A DNA stretch of 26,736 nucleotides from JBCBSS01 sp039819065 (GTDB lineage: Bacteria; Bacteroidota; Bacteroidia; Cytophagales; Cyclobacteriaceae). The stretch spans positions 1-26,736 of the forward strand of contig JBCBSS010000110.1 in NCBI GenBank assembly GCA_039819065.1, in the 5' to 3' direction. A model generated the notes under the pieces. It was not told the DNA's origin, ran no database searches, and saw only the letters and a program-made list of their open reading frames with translations. Positions 15,181 to 24,234 of the stretch are shown here, piece after piece (the stretch's first letter is position 1; every line of letters begins with the position of its first letter). Made by a program: the position numbers and the translations under genes.

Positions 15181-15482
15181 AATAGTGTTGTTTTCGGTTT
15201 GTAAGTGGAGTTAAAACTGTGGTTAATCGTCAATTAGGATTGTTTTTTTATAAAAAAATAAGGGATAATGCATTCATAAGATCACACGAGCGAGCCAGTT
15301 TTTTTATGTCAAATTGTACTGGTGGGGTGTGATAAAAATCATTATCAATTTGAAGATAATAGAATTCAATTGACTACATTCTATTTATCTACCAATCAAC
15401 GTTAATCTCGGTGAAACGTACGGGCGTACTTTACCGAACTGATAAAGAAATGAGACTAATATGGATGTTCAGATGTGTCGGA
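15181..15482. other. A/T-rich intergenic region between two T9SS cargo genes
   Basis: About 300 bp without a gene, holding the upstream region of the sialidase-like gene (minus strand) and the downstream region of the LamG gene. A palindromic run of seven T, ATA-like centre and seven A lies at 15243-15258. An imperfect hairpin at 15408-15437 (TCGGT...ACCGA with two bulges) lies 45 bp after the LamG stop but has no T-run, so its role as terminator is doubtful. No convincing promoter box was found. Confidence 0.35.
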
Positions 15483-18400
15483 TTACCTCTCCACTAAAAC
15501 CTTCTGCCTGAACACAATACCATCGGCCATGATCTCTAGCAAGTAGACACCTTCTGCAAGTTTGTTAGTCAGTAAGCGAAGACCATTGGAGCTAAACTGA
15601 TGCTCGACCGGCTGTTCCTGGCCAATAAGGTTCTTCAGACTGGCGCTGAAACGGCTGACATCTCTTTTGAAAAGGATATTAAGTTCGTCAGTAGCTGGAT
15701 TAGGGTAGATAGCAAAAGCTTCCTTGCCACCAACAGTTACTGGTATCGGATCGAAGTATTCGAAGTCGCCGTTGAAGTCAGTTTGTTTCAAGCGATAGAA
15801 TGAGGTGCCAAAGAGTGGTTGATTATCTGTAGTTTCATAAGAAAGCTCTAAATCACTGTTACCTGCTCCTTTAATCGTAGCTATGGTTTCCCATGTCAGA
15901 GCGTCTCTTGAACGTTCTAATGTGAAGAAATCATTATTGACCTCGCTGGCGGTAGCCCAACTTAAATTGACCGAGTTTTCTTTGGTTTCGGCCCTAAAAT
16001 AAAGCAGTTCTATGGGAAGTGGATTGGTCATTGTACTGCCTAGTATAAACTCAGTACCCGTCTGGCCCGTCAAAGTCAGAGTGTTGGCGCCTACATCTAA
16101 AGTAGCTCCAGCATCCGCCCAACTCGCCGCTGCATTATCCGCACGAGTTACCAACCTAAGATTGTTCTCGTCATCTATGCCGGTATGACCATCATAATTC
16201 AGTACGACGGTATAAACAACCCCAGTGCCATCAAGGCTTCTAACGCCCCAATAGTTAACTTGAGATAATTGATCTAATCCTCCGGGAGGTGTGGTTATGT
16301 TAGGTTGCTCATCCACTCTATAAATGAATATGGAACCTCCACTACCAGCAGTGACGTTCACATCGAACGTACCACCAAAGCTACTGGCTAAACTTAAGGT
16401 GGTGGCTGTATTGACAGAAAAGCTGAACTCAGTTTCATCGCCTAAGGGCACATCGGAGGTGGTAAAAGAAGGTGTTCCAGCTCCTAAGGTGGCTGTATTG
16501 GTATTGGCCCAATCACCTAAGCTTCCCGACCCTTCGTCCATACGATAGTACGTGAGCAGATTACAATATTGTGGGTGGCTAGACGTCACCTTTTTTAACA
16601 TCCAATCTCGTATTTCAGATTGTGAAAGTGCTGTACTCCAAATACGTACTTCGTCCATGCTACCTGTTAGTAGGTTGGTGTTGTTGAAAGCACCTAATTG
16701 GATAGTAGCGTCATTATGATTGGCAACGCTTAAATTAGATGCTACCTCTTGACCATTCTTGTAAAGGAACATGTCCTGAGTAGTAGCGTCATATGTTACT
16801 GCCACATGATACCATGTATCCAAGTCTAGAGGATCCGCATCTTGAACGGCGGTAAAGCTGCCGTTATGCCCGGAACTCAACTGGTAGCTTTCGGTTATAG
16901 GCGCAAAAAAAGCATGCCCATTGGCACCGTTAGAGCCCGATATGAAATTATTCTGGCCAGAGCCTGAAGCAATCAATACCCACGCTTCTTTCGTATAAGA
17001 TTGGGGCAGAATGGAAGGAGCCTCAAAATAGTCGCCGTTACTGGCATCAAAATCAATTCTATTGCCTGAGCCAATACCTTCCGTAGGCCCGTTGTTCTGA
17101 AAACCGACAATAAACTCATCATCCCCAGAACGTGTACACCGCGATATGATATTGGTGTTAATATTGATGTCATCTTCATTGGTGTTACGCACCCAGGTGT
17201 TATTCTGACCATCATCCCTTTTGGCGAAACTGGCGGTGGCTTCAGCGCCTACGCCTTCAATATTGGTATTATTGGTATAGTCGTAAGAGATTGTATAAGT
17301 AGGAGAGGTGCCATCAGCCGTGAAAACACCGAAATACCTACTTGTTTCTAAGCTGGCGAATTCTGTAGGGGGAGTAGTATTGTTAGGCGCTTGATTTACT
17401 ACATAAACATGCGCACCGGTTGGACTACCAGAGAAAGTGTTAGCAGTGAAAGTGGCACCATCAGTGTCTGCTATTGACGGTGCAACAGTACCAGTGTAAT
17501 CAGCTACACTATTATCACCGATCGCTGCGCCAGATGAAACCACCGAAGGTGCGCCACCAAATGTGCCGTCTCCGCCGGCTACCCAATCTCTTAAGGCAGT
17601 AGTCGTTCCTTCATCCATTCGATAATAAGCTACCAGATTACAGAATTGTGGATGTGTATTATCGACTTGCTTACACATGGCATCGCGTATTTCATCTACG
17701 GTCAACACCGTATTCCAAATACGCACATCATCTACATTCCCCCTTAAGTAGTTAACTGTTCCACCGAAAGAACCTACAAATACAGAGGGGTCACTATGCG
17801 CAGCTACACTTGTCGCTGAAGCAACCTGAATTCCATTCTTGTACAGGATCATATAGCCGGTACCTGCATCATACGTCACAGCGACATGATACCACCTGTC
17901 CGCTTCTAGTGCGTTGGTGTTATCGAACGCATCATCGTTGAAGTTAGGTGCATGTCCCGAACGTAGGAAGAAATTAGCGCCTGTTCTATTCACAAAAAGA
18001 GCATGGCCAGCACCTCCATCATCTCCCGATATGATATTCCCTGTAGTTGAAGCCGGGTCAATTCTAATCCATGCTTCTTTGGTGTAGGATTGAGAAAGTA
18101 GCTCTCCGGCACTGGCAAAATCAGCCGCACCGTCAAATTCGATGGTGTTACCTGCACCGGCTCCAATGGTGACAGAGGTGGTTTCAAAGCCCGCAATATA
18201 TTCCCCCTGCCCTGACTGGTTGCACTTGGTTATTATATTGGTGGTAGTATTAACGTCAGTTTCATTGCTTCCTCGTGCCCATGTACCGTCAGCATTGTCA
18301 TCTCGTATGACAAACCTGGCCTGATTCTCCGTTCCTAGGCCGTTGATGTTGGTATTGTTGGTATAATCGTAATTGACAGAATAGCTAGCCTCATCGCCAT

Positions 18401-20387
18401 CTACCGCAAAAGCACCAAAGTATCGGGTGGTTTCTAAAGTGGGATTGAAGTTATTAGGTGCAGTGGTCACTGTCGGGGCTTCATTAATGATATAAACATG
18501 TGCTCCCAGAGGCACAGCAGGAGATACGAATTGATCGACTGAGAAGGTGGAACCATCGACATGGGAAATAGAAGGTTCTATCGTGCCCACATAGTCATGG
18601 GCACTTTGATCACCTATGGCAGCACCCGAAGCAACGTAAGTGGTAGTACCGGTTACCGTGCCGTCATTGCCGGCATTCCAATCGCGAACTGTCCCTGATG
18701 ACTCGTCCATTCTGTAATGAGCCACTAGGTTACAGTAATTCGGGTGACTGGAGGTGAGTTTCTGACACATCCAATCGCGAAGATTCGTTTCAGAAAGTGC
18801 CGTATTCCAAATTCTAATATCATCGATGTTACCATCGAATTCGAAATTGCTATTAAAGGCACCTATAAAACCGGTCGGGTCATTATGTTCTATAACGGTA
18901 CTGTTTACCGCTACTTCAACACCATTCTTATAAAGCCTTAAAGTATTGGTCGAGCTATCATAAGTGACAGCTACATGATACCAAGTGTCGAATTCAAGAG
19001 GATCAGTGTCCTGGACATCCGTGAAGTTGGTACCGGCTGAGTTATGCCCGGCAGCCAACCTAAAAGAATTGATCGAAGAGGCCCAAAAGACATGACCAGA
19101 GGTAGCATCACCTGAAATGATATTGTTACTGGCGGCCACGGCATCAATCTTTATCCATGCCTCTTTGGTATATGAGGCAGGAATAATTTCTCCGATACTC
19201 ACAAAAGAGCTTCCATCAAAATCGAATGTATTGCCCGAACCGACGCCGGTTACTGGGTTGGTAGCTTCAAAGCCAACCAAATACTCTTGCTGATCATCCA
19301 GTTGATTACACTTTGATAATGTATTACCTGTTATATCGATATCACTTTCATTGCTGGCTCTTATCCAAGCCGCACCGGAATTATCATCCCTACTCGTAAA
19401 GCGAGCATCGGCCTCACCGCCAACTCCGTTTATGTTGGTGTTATTAGCATAGTCGTAAGAAACGGTGTATGCCTGTATAGTATCATCTGCTATAAAAACG
19501 CCAAAGTACCGAGAGGTTTCCAGACTACTAAAGCTAGATGGTATGGCCGTCACATTGGGTGCTTCGTTTACCACAAAGACATGTGCTCCTTGGGTTGCGG
19601 CTGTGAATGTGTTAGCTGAGAAAGTGGCCCCGTCAACATCGGTGATCGATGGCTCAATTGTACCAACGTAATCATGCGCACTATTATCTCCAATCGGCGC
19701 ACCTGATGTTGTCCAGGTACCGGTACCTACTATTGTTCCGTCATTGCTATTGCGTTGGTCAGGAAGTGTTGTACCGGAAGTTTCGTCAAAGTTGTAGTAT
19801 GCTGTCATATTTGCATACTGTGGGTGAGAAGCAGTCACTTTTCTACACATCCAATCTCTTATGTCACTTTCAGAGAGTGCCACACTCCAAATCCGTACCT
19901 CATCTATATTACCAGATAGTCTCAATACGGTAGCGTTAAACGCCCCTATAAAAGTGGTAGGATCTCCGTGTGCTGCGACCGAGTTTTGTGTGGCCACTAC
20001 AACGCCATTTTTGTAAAGGGTAAGATCGCTACCATCATACGTTACCGCTACGTGGTACCATCTATCAGCCTCTAGAGTGGCAGTATCTTGTACATCTACA
20101 AAAGTTGGGTTAGTATGGCCTGCCGATAGGAGGCGTTCACCCGTTCCTCCATTATAAACCACCCAGAAGGCATTACCTGCGTCTCCTGAAACTATGTTTT
20201 GATTGTTTGTTAATGGATTGATCCTGATCCAGGCTTCTTTAGTATAGGATGCAGGCAGTATTTCGCCGATAGCCACATGAGTAGCGCCATTAAAATCCAG
20301 CGTATTAAAAGAGCCTGGTGTCTGGCCAAACAGGAAAGAAAATGAAATAGCCAGAGCAAAAGTTAAAACCAACTTTTTACTTGTCAT
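15483..20387 (-). CDS. Giant secreted LamG-repeat protein with T9SS sorting domain
   Basis: A 1634-residue exported protein with a signal peptide (1-22, ending FLFGQ). It contains four tandem units of about 361 residues starting near 26, 387, 748 and 1112. Each has a LamG/concanavalin-like domain (SYTKEAWIRI, WYHVAVTYD, LYKNG, GNIDEVRIWSVALSESDIRDWM), then YYRMDEG, then a second beta domain (DYVGTIEPSI, GAHVYVVNEAP, SLETSRYFGVF, YDYTNNTNI). After the fourth unit comes a diverged beta domain, then PLPIELLYFRA with a fibronectin-like segment, and a T9SS type A sorting domain from YPNPATDELN. LamG domains usually bind glycans or proteins, so an adhesin or polysaccharide-binding role at the cell surface is likely. 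No catalytic residues were recognised. Confidence 0.85.
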   Translation of the reverse strand: MTSKKLVLTFALAISFSFLFGQTPGSFNTLDFNGATHVAIGEILPASYTKEAWIRINPLTNNQNIVSGDAGNAFWVVYNGGTGERLLSAGHTNPTFVDVQDTATLEADRWYHVAVTYDGSDLTLYKNGVVVATQNSVAAHGDPTTFIGAFNATVLRLSGNIDEVRIWSVALSESDIRDWMCRKVTASHPQYANMTAYYNFDETSGTTLPDQRNSNDGTIVGTGTWTTSGAPIGDNSAHDYVGTIEPSITDVDGATFSANTFTAATQGAHVFVVNEAPNVTAIPSSFSSLETSRYFGVFIADDTIQAYTVSYDYANNTNINGVGGEADARFTSRDDNSGAAWIRASNESDIDITGNTLSKCNQLDDQQEYLVGFEATNPVTGVGSGNTFDFDGSSFVSIGEIIPASYTKEAWIKIDAVAASNNIISGDATSGHVFWASSINSFRLAAGHNSAGTNFTDVQDTDPLEFDTWYHVAVTYDSSTNTLRLYKNGVEVAVNSTVIEHNDPTGFIGAFNSNFEFDGNIDDIRIWNTALSETNLRDWMCQKLTSSHPNYCNLVAHYRMDESSGTVRDWNAGNDGTVTGTTTYVASGAAIGDQSAHDYVGTIEPSISHVDGSTFSVDQFVSPAVPLGAHVYIINEAPTVTTAPNNFNPTLETTRYFGAFAVDGDEASYSVNYDYTNNTNINGLGTENQARFVIRDDNADGTWARGSNETDVNTTTNIITKCNQSGQGEYIAGFETTSVTIGAGAGNTIEFDGAADFASAGELLSQSYTKEAWIRIDPASTTGNIISGDDGGAGHALFVNRTGANFFLRSGHAPNFNDDAFDNTNALEADRWYHVAVTYDAGTGYMILYKNGIQVASATSVAAHSDPSVFVGSFGGTVNYLRGNVDDVRIWNTVLTVDEIRDAMCKQVDNTHPQFCNLVAYYRMDEGTTTALRDWVAGGDGTFGGAPSVVSSGAAIGDNSVADYTGTVAPSIADTDGATFTANTFSGSPTGAHVYVVNQAPNNTTPPTEFASLETSRYFGVFTADGTSPTYTISYDYTNNTNIEGVGAEATASFAKRDDGQNNTWVRNTNEDDININTNIISRCTRSGDDEFIVGFQNNGPTEGIGSGNRIDFDASNGDYFEAPSILPQSYTKEAWVLIASGSGQNNFISGSNGANGHAFFAPITESYQLSSGHNGSFTAVQDADPLDLDTWYHVAVTYDATTQDMFLYKNGQEVASNLSVANHNDATIQLGAFNNTNLLTGSMDEVRIWSTALSQSEIRDWMLKKVTSSHPQYCNLLTYYRMDEGSGSLGDWANTNTATLGAGTPSFTTSDVPLGDETEFSFSVNTATTLSLASSFGGTFDVNVTAGSGGSIFIYRVDEQPNITTPPGGLDQLSQVNYWGVRSLDGTGVVYTVVLNYDGHTGIDDENNLRLVTRADNAAASWADAGATLDVGANTLTLTGQTGTEFILGSTMTNPLPIELLYFRAETKENSVNLSWATASEVNNDFFTLERSRDALTWETIATIKGAGNSDLELSYETTDNQPLFGTSFYRLKQTDFNGDFEYFDPIPVTVGGKEAFAIYPNPATDELNILFKRDVSRFSASLKNLIGQEQPVEHQFSSNGLRLLTNKLAEGVYLLEIMADGIVFRQKVLVER

Positions 20388-20397
20388 GGTTAAAAGA

Positions 20398-20411
20398 GTT
20401 TAGTACTAAAC
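20398..20411. promoter_or_regulatory. Palindrome just upstream of the LamG gene
   Basis: GTTTAGTACTAAAC is a perfect 14-bp palindrome located 11 bp before the start codon of the 1634-residue gene, inside its probable 5' leader. It could be an operator or an mRNA hairpin with a very tight loop. No regulator can be named. Confidence 0.4.
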
Positions 20412-20461
20412 TGTTTGGTTGGTGGTTTTTCCTCGCGCCGAATATACTTCAATATACCATT

Positions 20462-20496
20462 TTACTAGGTAATTTACTTAATATTTTACCTAGTAA
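20462..20496. promoter_or_regulatory. 11-bp inverted repeat in the LamG / mltA intergenic region
   Basis: TTACTAGGTAA (20462-20472) and TTACCTAGTAA (20486-20496) form a perfect inverted repeat around an A/T-rich 13-bp spacer. It sits between the divergent LamG gene (75 bp away) and the lytic transglycosylase gene (about 160 bp away). The rest of the 267-bp gap has no recognised feature. A dimeric regulator site is plausible, but no factor is known. Confidence 0.4.
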
Positions 20497-20654
20497 TACC
20501 CCCGATCCGACTTGCGCAAGTAGATACCATGCATGCTGGTATTGTAACCCAGTATTTGGTAACTCATCATATAATATTTGTTTGATGTTTTTCAAATAGA
20601 CTTTTTGCCCACTATTTTAGCGACTTCGCCCAGAATAAGATACGATAGAAGATT

Positions 20655-21857
20655 TTGACCAGCATCATTAAGAAACTTTTGCAGGTTTTTTTAATAGTCA
20701 CTTGTTTGTGCTTTTTGGAAGCTTGCAGTCCATCTCATTCCGAAACAACATCATTGGAAATTAATGCCACTTATGAACCTGTGGAGTTGGCTTCGGGCTA
20801 CAACTTTGAAGGAAATGGAAGAAATACAGATGGCCTCAGTTTATTAAATATCTACAATAAGGTTGACCTGACAAGCGACGGCTGTGATCAAATCAACTTG
20901 CTTAAAAACAGAGATCAATGGATGGGAGATGCTATAGAAAAGCAGCTCACTTATCTTACCCGAACGAATTGGAGAAAACAGGTAACAAAGGTTGACAGCC
21001 TGGCTATATCCAATGTTGACCTTAAGAAGAGCGCTGAGTTGATGAGACGATGGTTGTCTCAGGATGAGGCATTGATTTGCGAGCTGTTTGAAACTTACCA
21101 ATTGAAGGGAGAAGATGAACTGGGTAACGTTCACTTTACGGGTTACTATACTCCGGTGATTGAAGCGAGAAAAAAGCGAGACGCCCAATTCAAATACCCT
21201 ATTTACAGGTATCCGGTGCAATGGAAAAATGGAACGCTACCCAGCAGAGAGGAAATTGACGGACAGGGTGCCTTGGCCAAAATGGGATTAGAACTGGCGT
21301 GGACAGCCAGTATTCTAGATAATTACTTTATGCAAGTGCAAGGTTCGGGATACCTTCAATATCCTAACGGGCGATTGGAGTTTCTATCTTATGCCGGAAA
21401 AAATGGCCATCCCTACGTAAGCATTGGTAAGCATTTGGTGAAAACCGGAGCCATACCCAGTAAGGATATCTCTTTAAACGCTATCAAAAGCTGGATTGTT
21501 GATAACCCTGACAGTCTTGAATCCTTACTTTATAGAAACCCATCATATGTGTTTTTTGAGAATGTACAGAAGGCACCGACCGGGGCTTCAGGTGTTACCC
21601 TTTCACCTAACCATTCTATAGCGGTAGACCCGGATGTCATCCCTTGGGGTAGTATTCTTCTGGCTGAAGTGCCTATTCTGGACGAACAGGGCAAATTGGA
21701 AAACCACGAATACCGTATTCTATTGGCACAAGACCGCGGTTCGGCCATAAATGGAGCGGGGCATGTAGACCTCTATTGTGGTATTGGTGAGTTTGGGCAG
21801 CAGCTTTCCGGTAGCCTCCATCACTATGGTAGAATGTGGCTGTTATTGCCCAAATAG
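20655..21857 (+). CDS. mltA: MltA-type membrane-bound lytic murein transglycosylase (lipoprotein)
   Basis: A 400-residue lipoprotein that cleaves the MurNAc-GlcNAc bond of peptidoglycan with formation of 1,6-anhydro-MurNAc. The signal segment IIKKLLQVFLIVTCLCFLEA is followed by lipid-accepting Cys24 (LEAC lipobox). MltA features are GYYTPVIEA (about 163-171), FMQVQGSGYLQYPNG, NPSYVFF, and a C-terminal 3D-like domain with LAQDRGSAINGAGHVDLYCG. Asp372 in GHVDLYCG corresponds to the catalytic Asp308 of the E. coli enzyme, and HHYGRMWLL is the usual end. The start is TTG: an in-frame TAG at 20646 rules out an ATG start farther upstream, and there is no ATG before the lipobox. The ExbD-like lipoprotein gene follows 38 bp later. 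Confidence 0.9.
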   Translation: MTSIIKKLLQVFLIVTCLCFLEACSPSHSETTSLEINATYEPVELASGYNFEGNGRNTDGLSLLNIYNKVDLTSDGCDQINLLKNRDQWMGDAIEKQLTYLTRTNWRKQVTKVDSLAISNVDLKKSAELMRRWLSQDEALICELFETYQLKGEDELGNVHFTGYYTPVIEARKKRDAQFKYPIYRYPVQWKNGTLPSREEIDGQGALAKMGLELAWTASILDNYFMQVQGSGYLQYPNGRLEFLSYAGKNGHPYVSIGKHLVKTGAIPSKDISLNAIKSWIVDNPDSLESLLYRNPSYVFFENVQKAPTGASGVTLSPNHSIAVDPDVIPWGSILLAEVPILDEQGKLENHEYRILLAQDRGSAINGAGHVDLYCGIGEFGQQLSGSLHHYGRMWLLLPK

Positions 21858-21895
21858 ACTTGTGTGAAAGGCCGTTTTCCTTTTACTTAGCCCTT

Positions 21896-22228
21896 ATGAA
21901 AAAAGTATTGATCGTCTTTATCTGTTTGCTGACCCTTTCCGGGTGTGGTTTTTTAGGAGAGTCGCGTGATGATTCTAACGTATTGGAAGTAATCATCAAT
22001 AAAGAAGAGAAATTCTATGTACAGGGTAGCCTAACCGCACGAAAAGACCTGGAAAAGCAGATCACAAAGATTGTAAAACGAAAAGAGGAAAGTGGGGTAG
22101 AACGGTCAACGGTTGTCGTTATTCTGAAGGTAAACGAAAACGCCACCATGGGAACCGTAGCTGACATCAGAGCCCTCTTGGAAAAACATAAGCTGACCAA
22201 TATTGAATACCGTACTTTGAAAGGCTAA
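21896..22228 (+). CDS. Small lipoprotein resembling the periplasmic domain of ExbD/TolR
   Basis: A 110-residue protein. ATG 21896 is chosen over an in-frame start 60 bases earlier (inside mltA), because MKKVLIVFICLLTLSGC gives a perfect lipoprotein signal with Cys17 in LSGC. The mature part has the alternation of ExbD/TolR periplasmic domains: LEVIINKEEKFYVQG, then LEKQITKIVKRKEE, then STVVVILKVNENATMGTVADIRALLEKHKLTNIEYRT. Real ExbD has an uncleaved N-terminal transmembrane helix with a critical Asp, which is absent here, so this is not a proton-channel subunit. It may be a stand-alone periplasmic domain attached to a membrane through lipid. Cotranscription with mltA suggests an envelope role. 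Confidence 0.7.
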   Translation: MKKVLIVFICLLTLSGCGFLGESRDDSNVLEVIINKEEKFYVQGSLTARKDLEKQITKIVKRKEESGVERSTVVVILKVNENATMGTVADIRALLEKHKLTNIEYRTLKG

Positions 22229-22294
22229 AGCCTCAAACCTCCCAACTCTTCACTCACACTCTCAACTCAAACTCATTACTCAAGCCTCAAACTT

Positions 22295-22861
22295 CTAATG
22301 TCCTCCTTTGCGGCCGCCTTCTTCTCCTTCTTCCTTCCCAATGTTCAGGAAGATTCCAAAAGAGAAAGAATTCTGCTCAAGGCTGCTGAACAGATGATCG
22401 TATTCCATGAAAAGTAGCCATTTGTGGCTCAACTCATAATGAAATCCACCACCTAGGTTGAACCCTGAGGCAGTTATTATTTCTTCTTCTGTTTCTCCCA
22501 TTGAGGTGGTGAAGTCCTCCACCTCACGGCTGTAGTTATAGCCGGTGAGAATGTACGCGCCAAAGCGAGGTTTTAGCGGTAGAATGAAATGCCCATTGAA
22601 GTTGAACTCCCAGAGCCTTCGCTCTTCGGCTAGATCAGATTCTTCTTCATTTCTCGGTGAGAAAATGGTGAATTCAGGCCCTATACATACTCTGCCACCG
22701 TGGAAATTATGATAGATTCTACCATTTAAGCCGAAAGATTCGATATCATCTCCATAGATAACCGCGGTACCGGCTGTCCAGGGGTTTTGCGCGGTAGCGC
22801 TCGAAACGAAACACAGCAACAGCAGTACAACTAAAAAATATAGCCTTTTTGTATTCTTCAA
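22295..22861 (-). CDS. Outer-membrane beta-barrel-like protein
   Basis: A 188-residue exported protein (TTG start at 22861). Longer in-frame starts exist (ATG 22930, ATG 22960), but the segment from the TTG codon, LKNTKRLYFLVVLLLL then SSATAQ, is a complete signal peptide, and the upstream residues look non-natural. The mature protein has alternating beta strands with aromatic ends: NGRIYHNFHGG, IGPEFTIF, WEFNFNGHFIL, FGAYILTGYNY, FNLGGGFHYEL, KWLLFMEYDHLF and a final FSFGIFLNIG. This is the pattern of an eight-stranded OmpA/OmpW-like barrel. The C-terminal tail GKEEGEEGGRKGGH is low-complexity and atypical. It is transcribed divergently from the AraC-type regulator gene with about 100 bp between. 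Confidence 0.65.
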   Translation of the reverse strand: MKNTKRLYFLVVLLLLCFVSSATAQNPWTAGTAVIYGDDIESFGLNGRIYHNFHGGRVCIGPEFTIFSPRNEEESDLAEERRLWEFNFNGHFILPLKPRFGAYILTGYNYSREVEDFTTSMGETEEEIITASGFNLGGGFHYELSHKWLLFMEYDHLFSSLEQNSFSFGIFLNIGKEEGEEGGRKGGH

Positions 22862-22963
22862 TACATCGAGCTTTTTTATTCCCAGTCTAGAAAATAGGTG
22901 GTAGAATGGTATTGGTGCATAAATAGTCATAGATTCGGTGTTAGAACGACGTATAGCCATTTT

Positions 22964-24121
22964 ATGAAATCCACGGAGGAAATAGTGTCAATGATATTAC
23001 TTTTGGGTTCCATCCAGGGTGAGTTTCTGGCCATTTTCTTGTTTACTTCCGCTAAGGGTAACCGTCGAGCGAATAGACTTTTGGCCTTCCATATATTGCT
23101 CTTTTCCACTATTATTTTTGTGCCGGAGTTCCTGAAGCAGTTCTATACGGAGGTGCCCCATTTGATCAATACCTCTTTCCCATTACTGTTTCTTTTTGGC
23201 CCAAGCCTGTGGTTTTATAGCAGGTTTCTCATCGGTGAACGTACCCGGTTCAAATGGGTAGATGCGTTGCACCTTATTCCTTTTTTGGCTTGTGTAGCTT
23301 ATTTGTTGCCATTCTATCTTTTGGCTCCTGAAGCTAAGATTACGTTCTTCCAAGGTATGTTGAGCCAAGGGCTATCATTGGCTTTCAAGGTGGGCTGGGC
23401 GTTAGAATGCGTGCATGTGTTTGCCTATTTGATCGCGACCTATTACCTGCTCTACAAGCACGACTTTCGACTCAAAGACCTGTTTTCAAATATCAAGAAC
23501 ATCAACTTTTCGTGGCTACGGTATTTGGTTTTGGGGCATGAAATGATCTGGACAACTTATTTCGTGCTTTTAATCATTTATGTGGTCAACGATTCACTGG
23601 TTCTTTATGGGCCTTACCATTACGTGTTTGGTTTTGCCATGTCAGCGTTTGTCTATGGCATTGGCTACATAGGCTGGAAGCAGCCCGAATTCTTTGCCAG
23701 TAACATGACCGTAGGAGCAGATATCCCCTCAGTTGATCATAAATATTTACGCTCTGGTTTATTGCCTAACGAAGCAGCGCGATATGAAAAAGAGCTGATG
23801 GCATACGTGCTTTCGAAAAAGCCTTACAAGAATAGCAACCTTAGCCTGAAAGACTTATCACAGGCAGTATCCATCCCAACCAATCACCTTTCGCAAGTGC
23901 TGAACGAAAGAGTAGGCATGAACTTTTATGACTTCGTCAACTACCATCGCATCGAAGAAGCCAAGCAGTTATTAAGCGATTCTGATAAGGCCGATTTCAC
24001 CATTCTGGAAGTGGCTTATGAGAGTGGTTTTAACTCCAAATCGACATTCAACACCGCTTTTAAGAAGCATACCAAAATGACACCTTCTCAATTTAAAGCA
24101 AGCTTGGCAGGCTCCAACTAA
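22964..24121 (+). CDS. Membrane-anchored AraC-family transcriptional regulator
   Basis: A 385-residue protein (ATG 22964; an earlier in-frame start at 22898 is inside the divergent promoter region and less likely, and ATG 22991 is also possible). The N-terminal 230 residues contain about seven hydrophobic segments, for example MILLLGSIQGEFLAIFLF, FPLLFLFGPSLWFYSRFLI, IPFLACVAYLLPFYLL and FGFAMSAFVYGIGYIGW. The C-terminal 100 residues are an AraC double helix-turn-helix (NLSLKDLSQAVSIPTNHLSQ, IEEAKQLL, ILEVAYESGFNSKSTFNTAF, TPSQFK). This architecture is common in Bacteroidota. A membrane-bound sensor acting directly on DNA is inferred. Likely targets are the neighbours: the gene at 24235, which has an inverted repeat in front, or the divergent barrel gene. 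Confidence 0.88.
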   Translation: MKSTEEIVSMILLLGSIQGEFLAIFLFTSAKGNRRANRLLAFHILLFSTIIFVPEFLKQFYTEVPHLINTSFPLLFLFGPSLWFYSRFLIGERTRFKWVDALHLIPFLACVAYLLPFYLLAPEAKITFFQGMLSQGLSLAFKVGWALECVHVFAYLIATYYLLYKHDFRLKDLFSNIKNINFSWLRYLVLGHEMIWTTYFVLLIIYVVNDSLVLYGPYHYVFGFAMSAFVYGIGYIGWKQPEFFASNMTVGADIPSVDHKYLRSGLLPNEAARYEKELMAYVLSKKPYKNSNLSLKDLSQAVSIPTNHLSQVLNERVGMNFYDFVNYHRIEEAKQLLSDSDKADFTILEVAYESGFNSKSTFNTAFKKHTKMTPSQFKASLAGSN

Positions 24122-24187
24122 TTGCATCTTCGAAATTTCTCAACAAATCAGTACGAACCGTCACGTTCGGTCGATATGAACGCTGAT

Positions 24188-24227
24188 GAGGTTTAGTTTC
24201 GATCAAAAAACAATCGAACTAAATCTC
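24188..24227. promoter_or_regulatory. Inverted repeat directly upstream of the four-helix membrane protein gene
   Basis: GAGGTTTAGTTTCGAT (24188-24203) and ATCGAACTAAATCTC (24213-24227) are inverse complements except for one bulged base and one wobble, around a nine-base A-rich loop. The repeat ends 7 bp before the ATG at 24235. It may be a regulator site, perhaps for the adjacent AraC protein, or an mRNA hairpin that hides the ribosome entry site. Confidence 0.55.
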
Positions 24228-24234
24228 AATCATC

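Noticed and set aside
15483..20387. Frameshift or assembly collapse in the giant LamG gene
   Set aside because: The frame is open over 4.9 kb, the four units have diverged individually, and signal peptide and sorting domain are both present.
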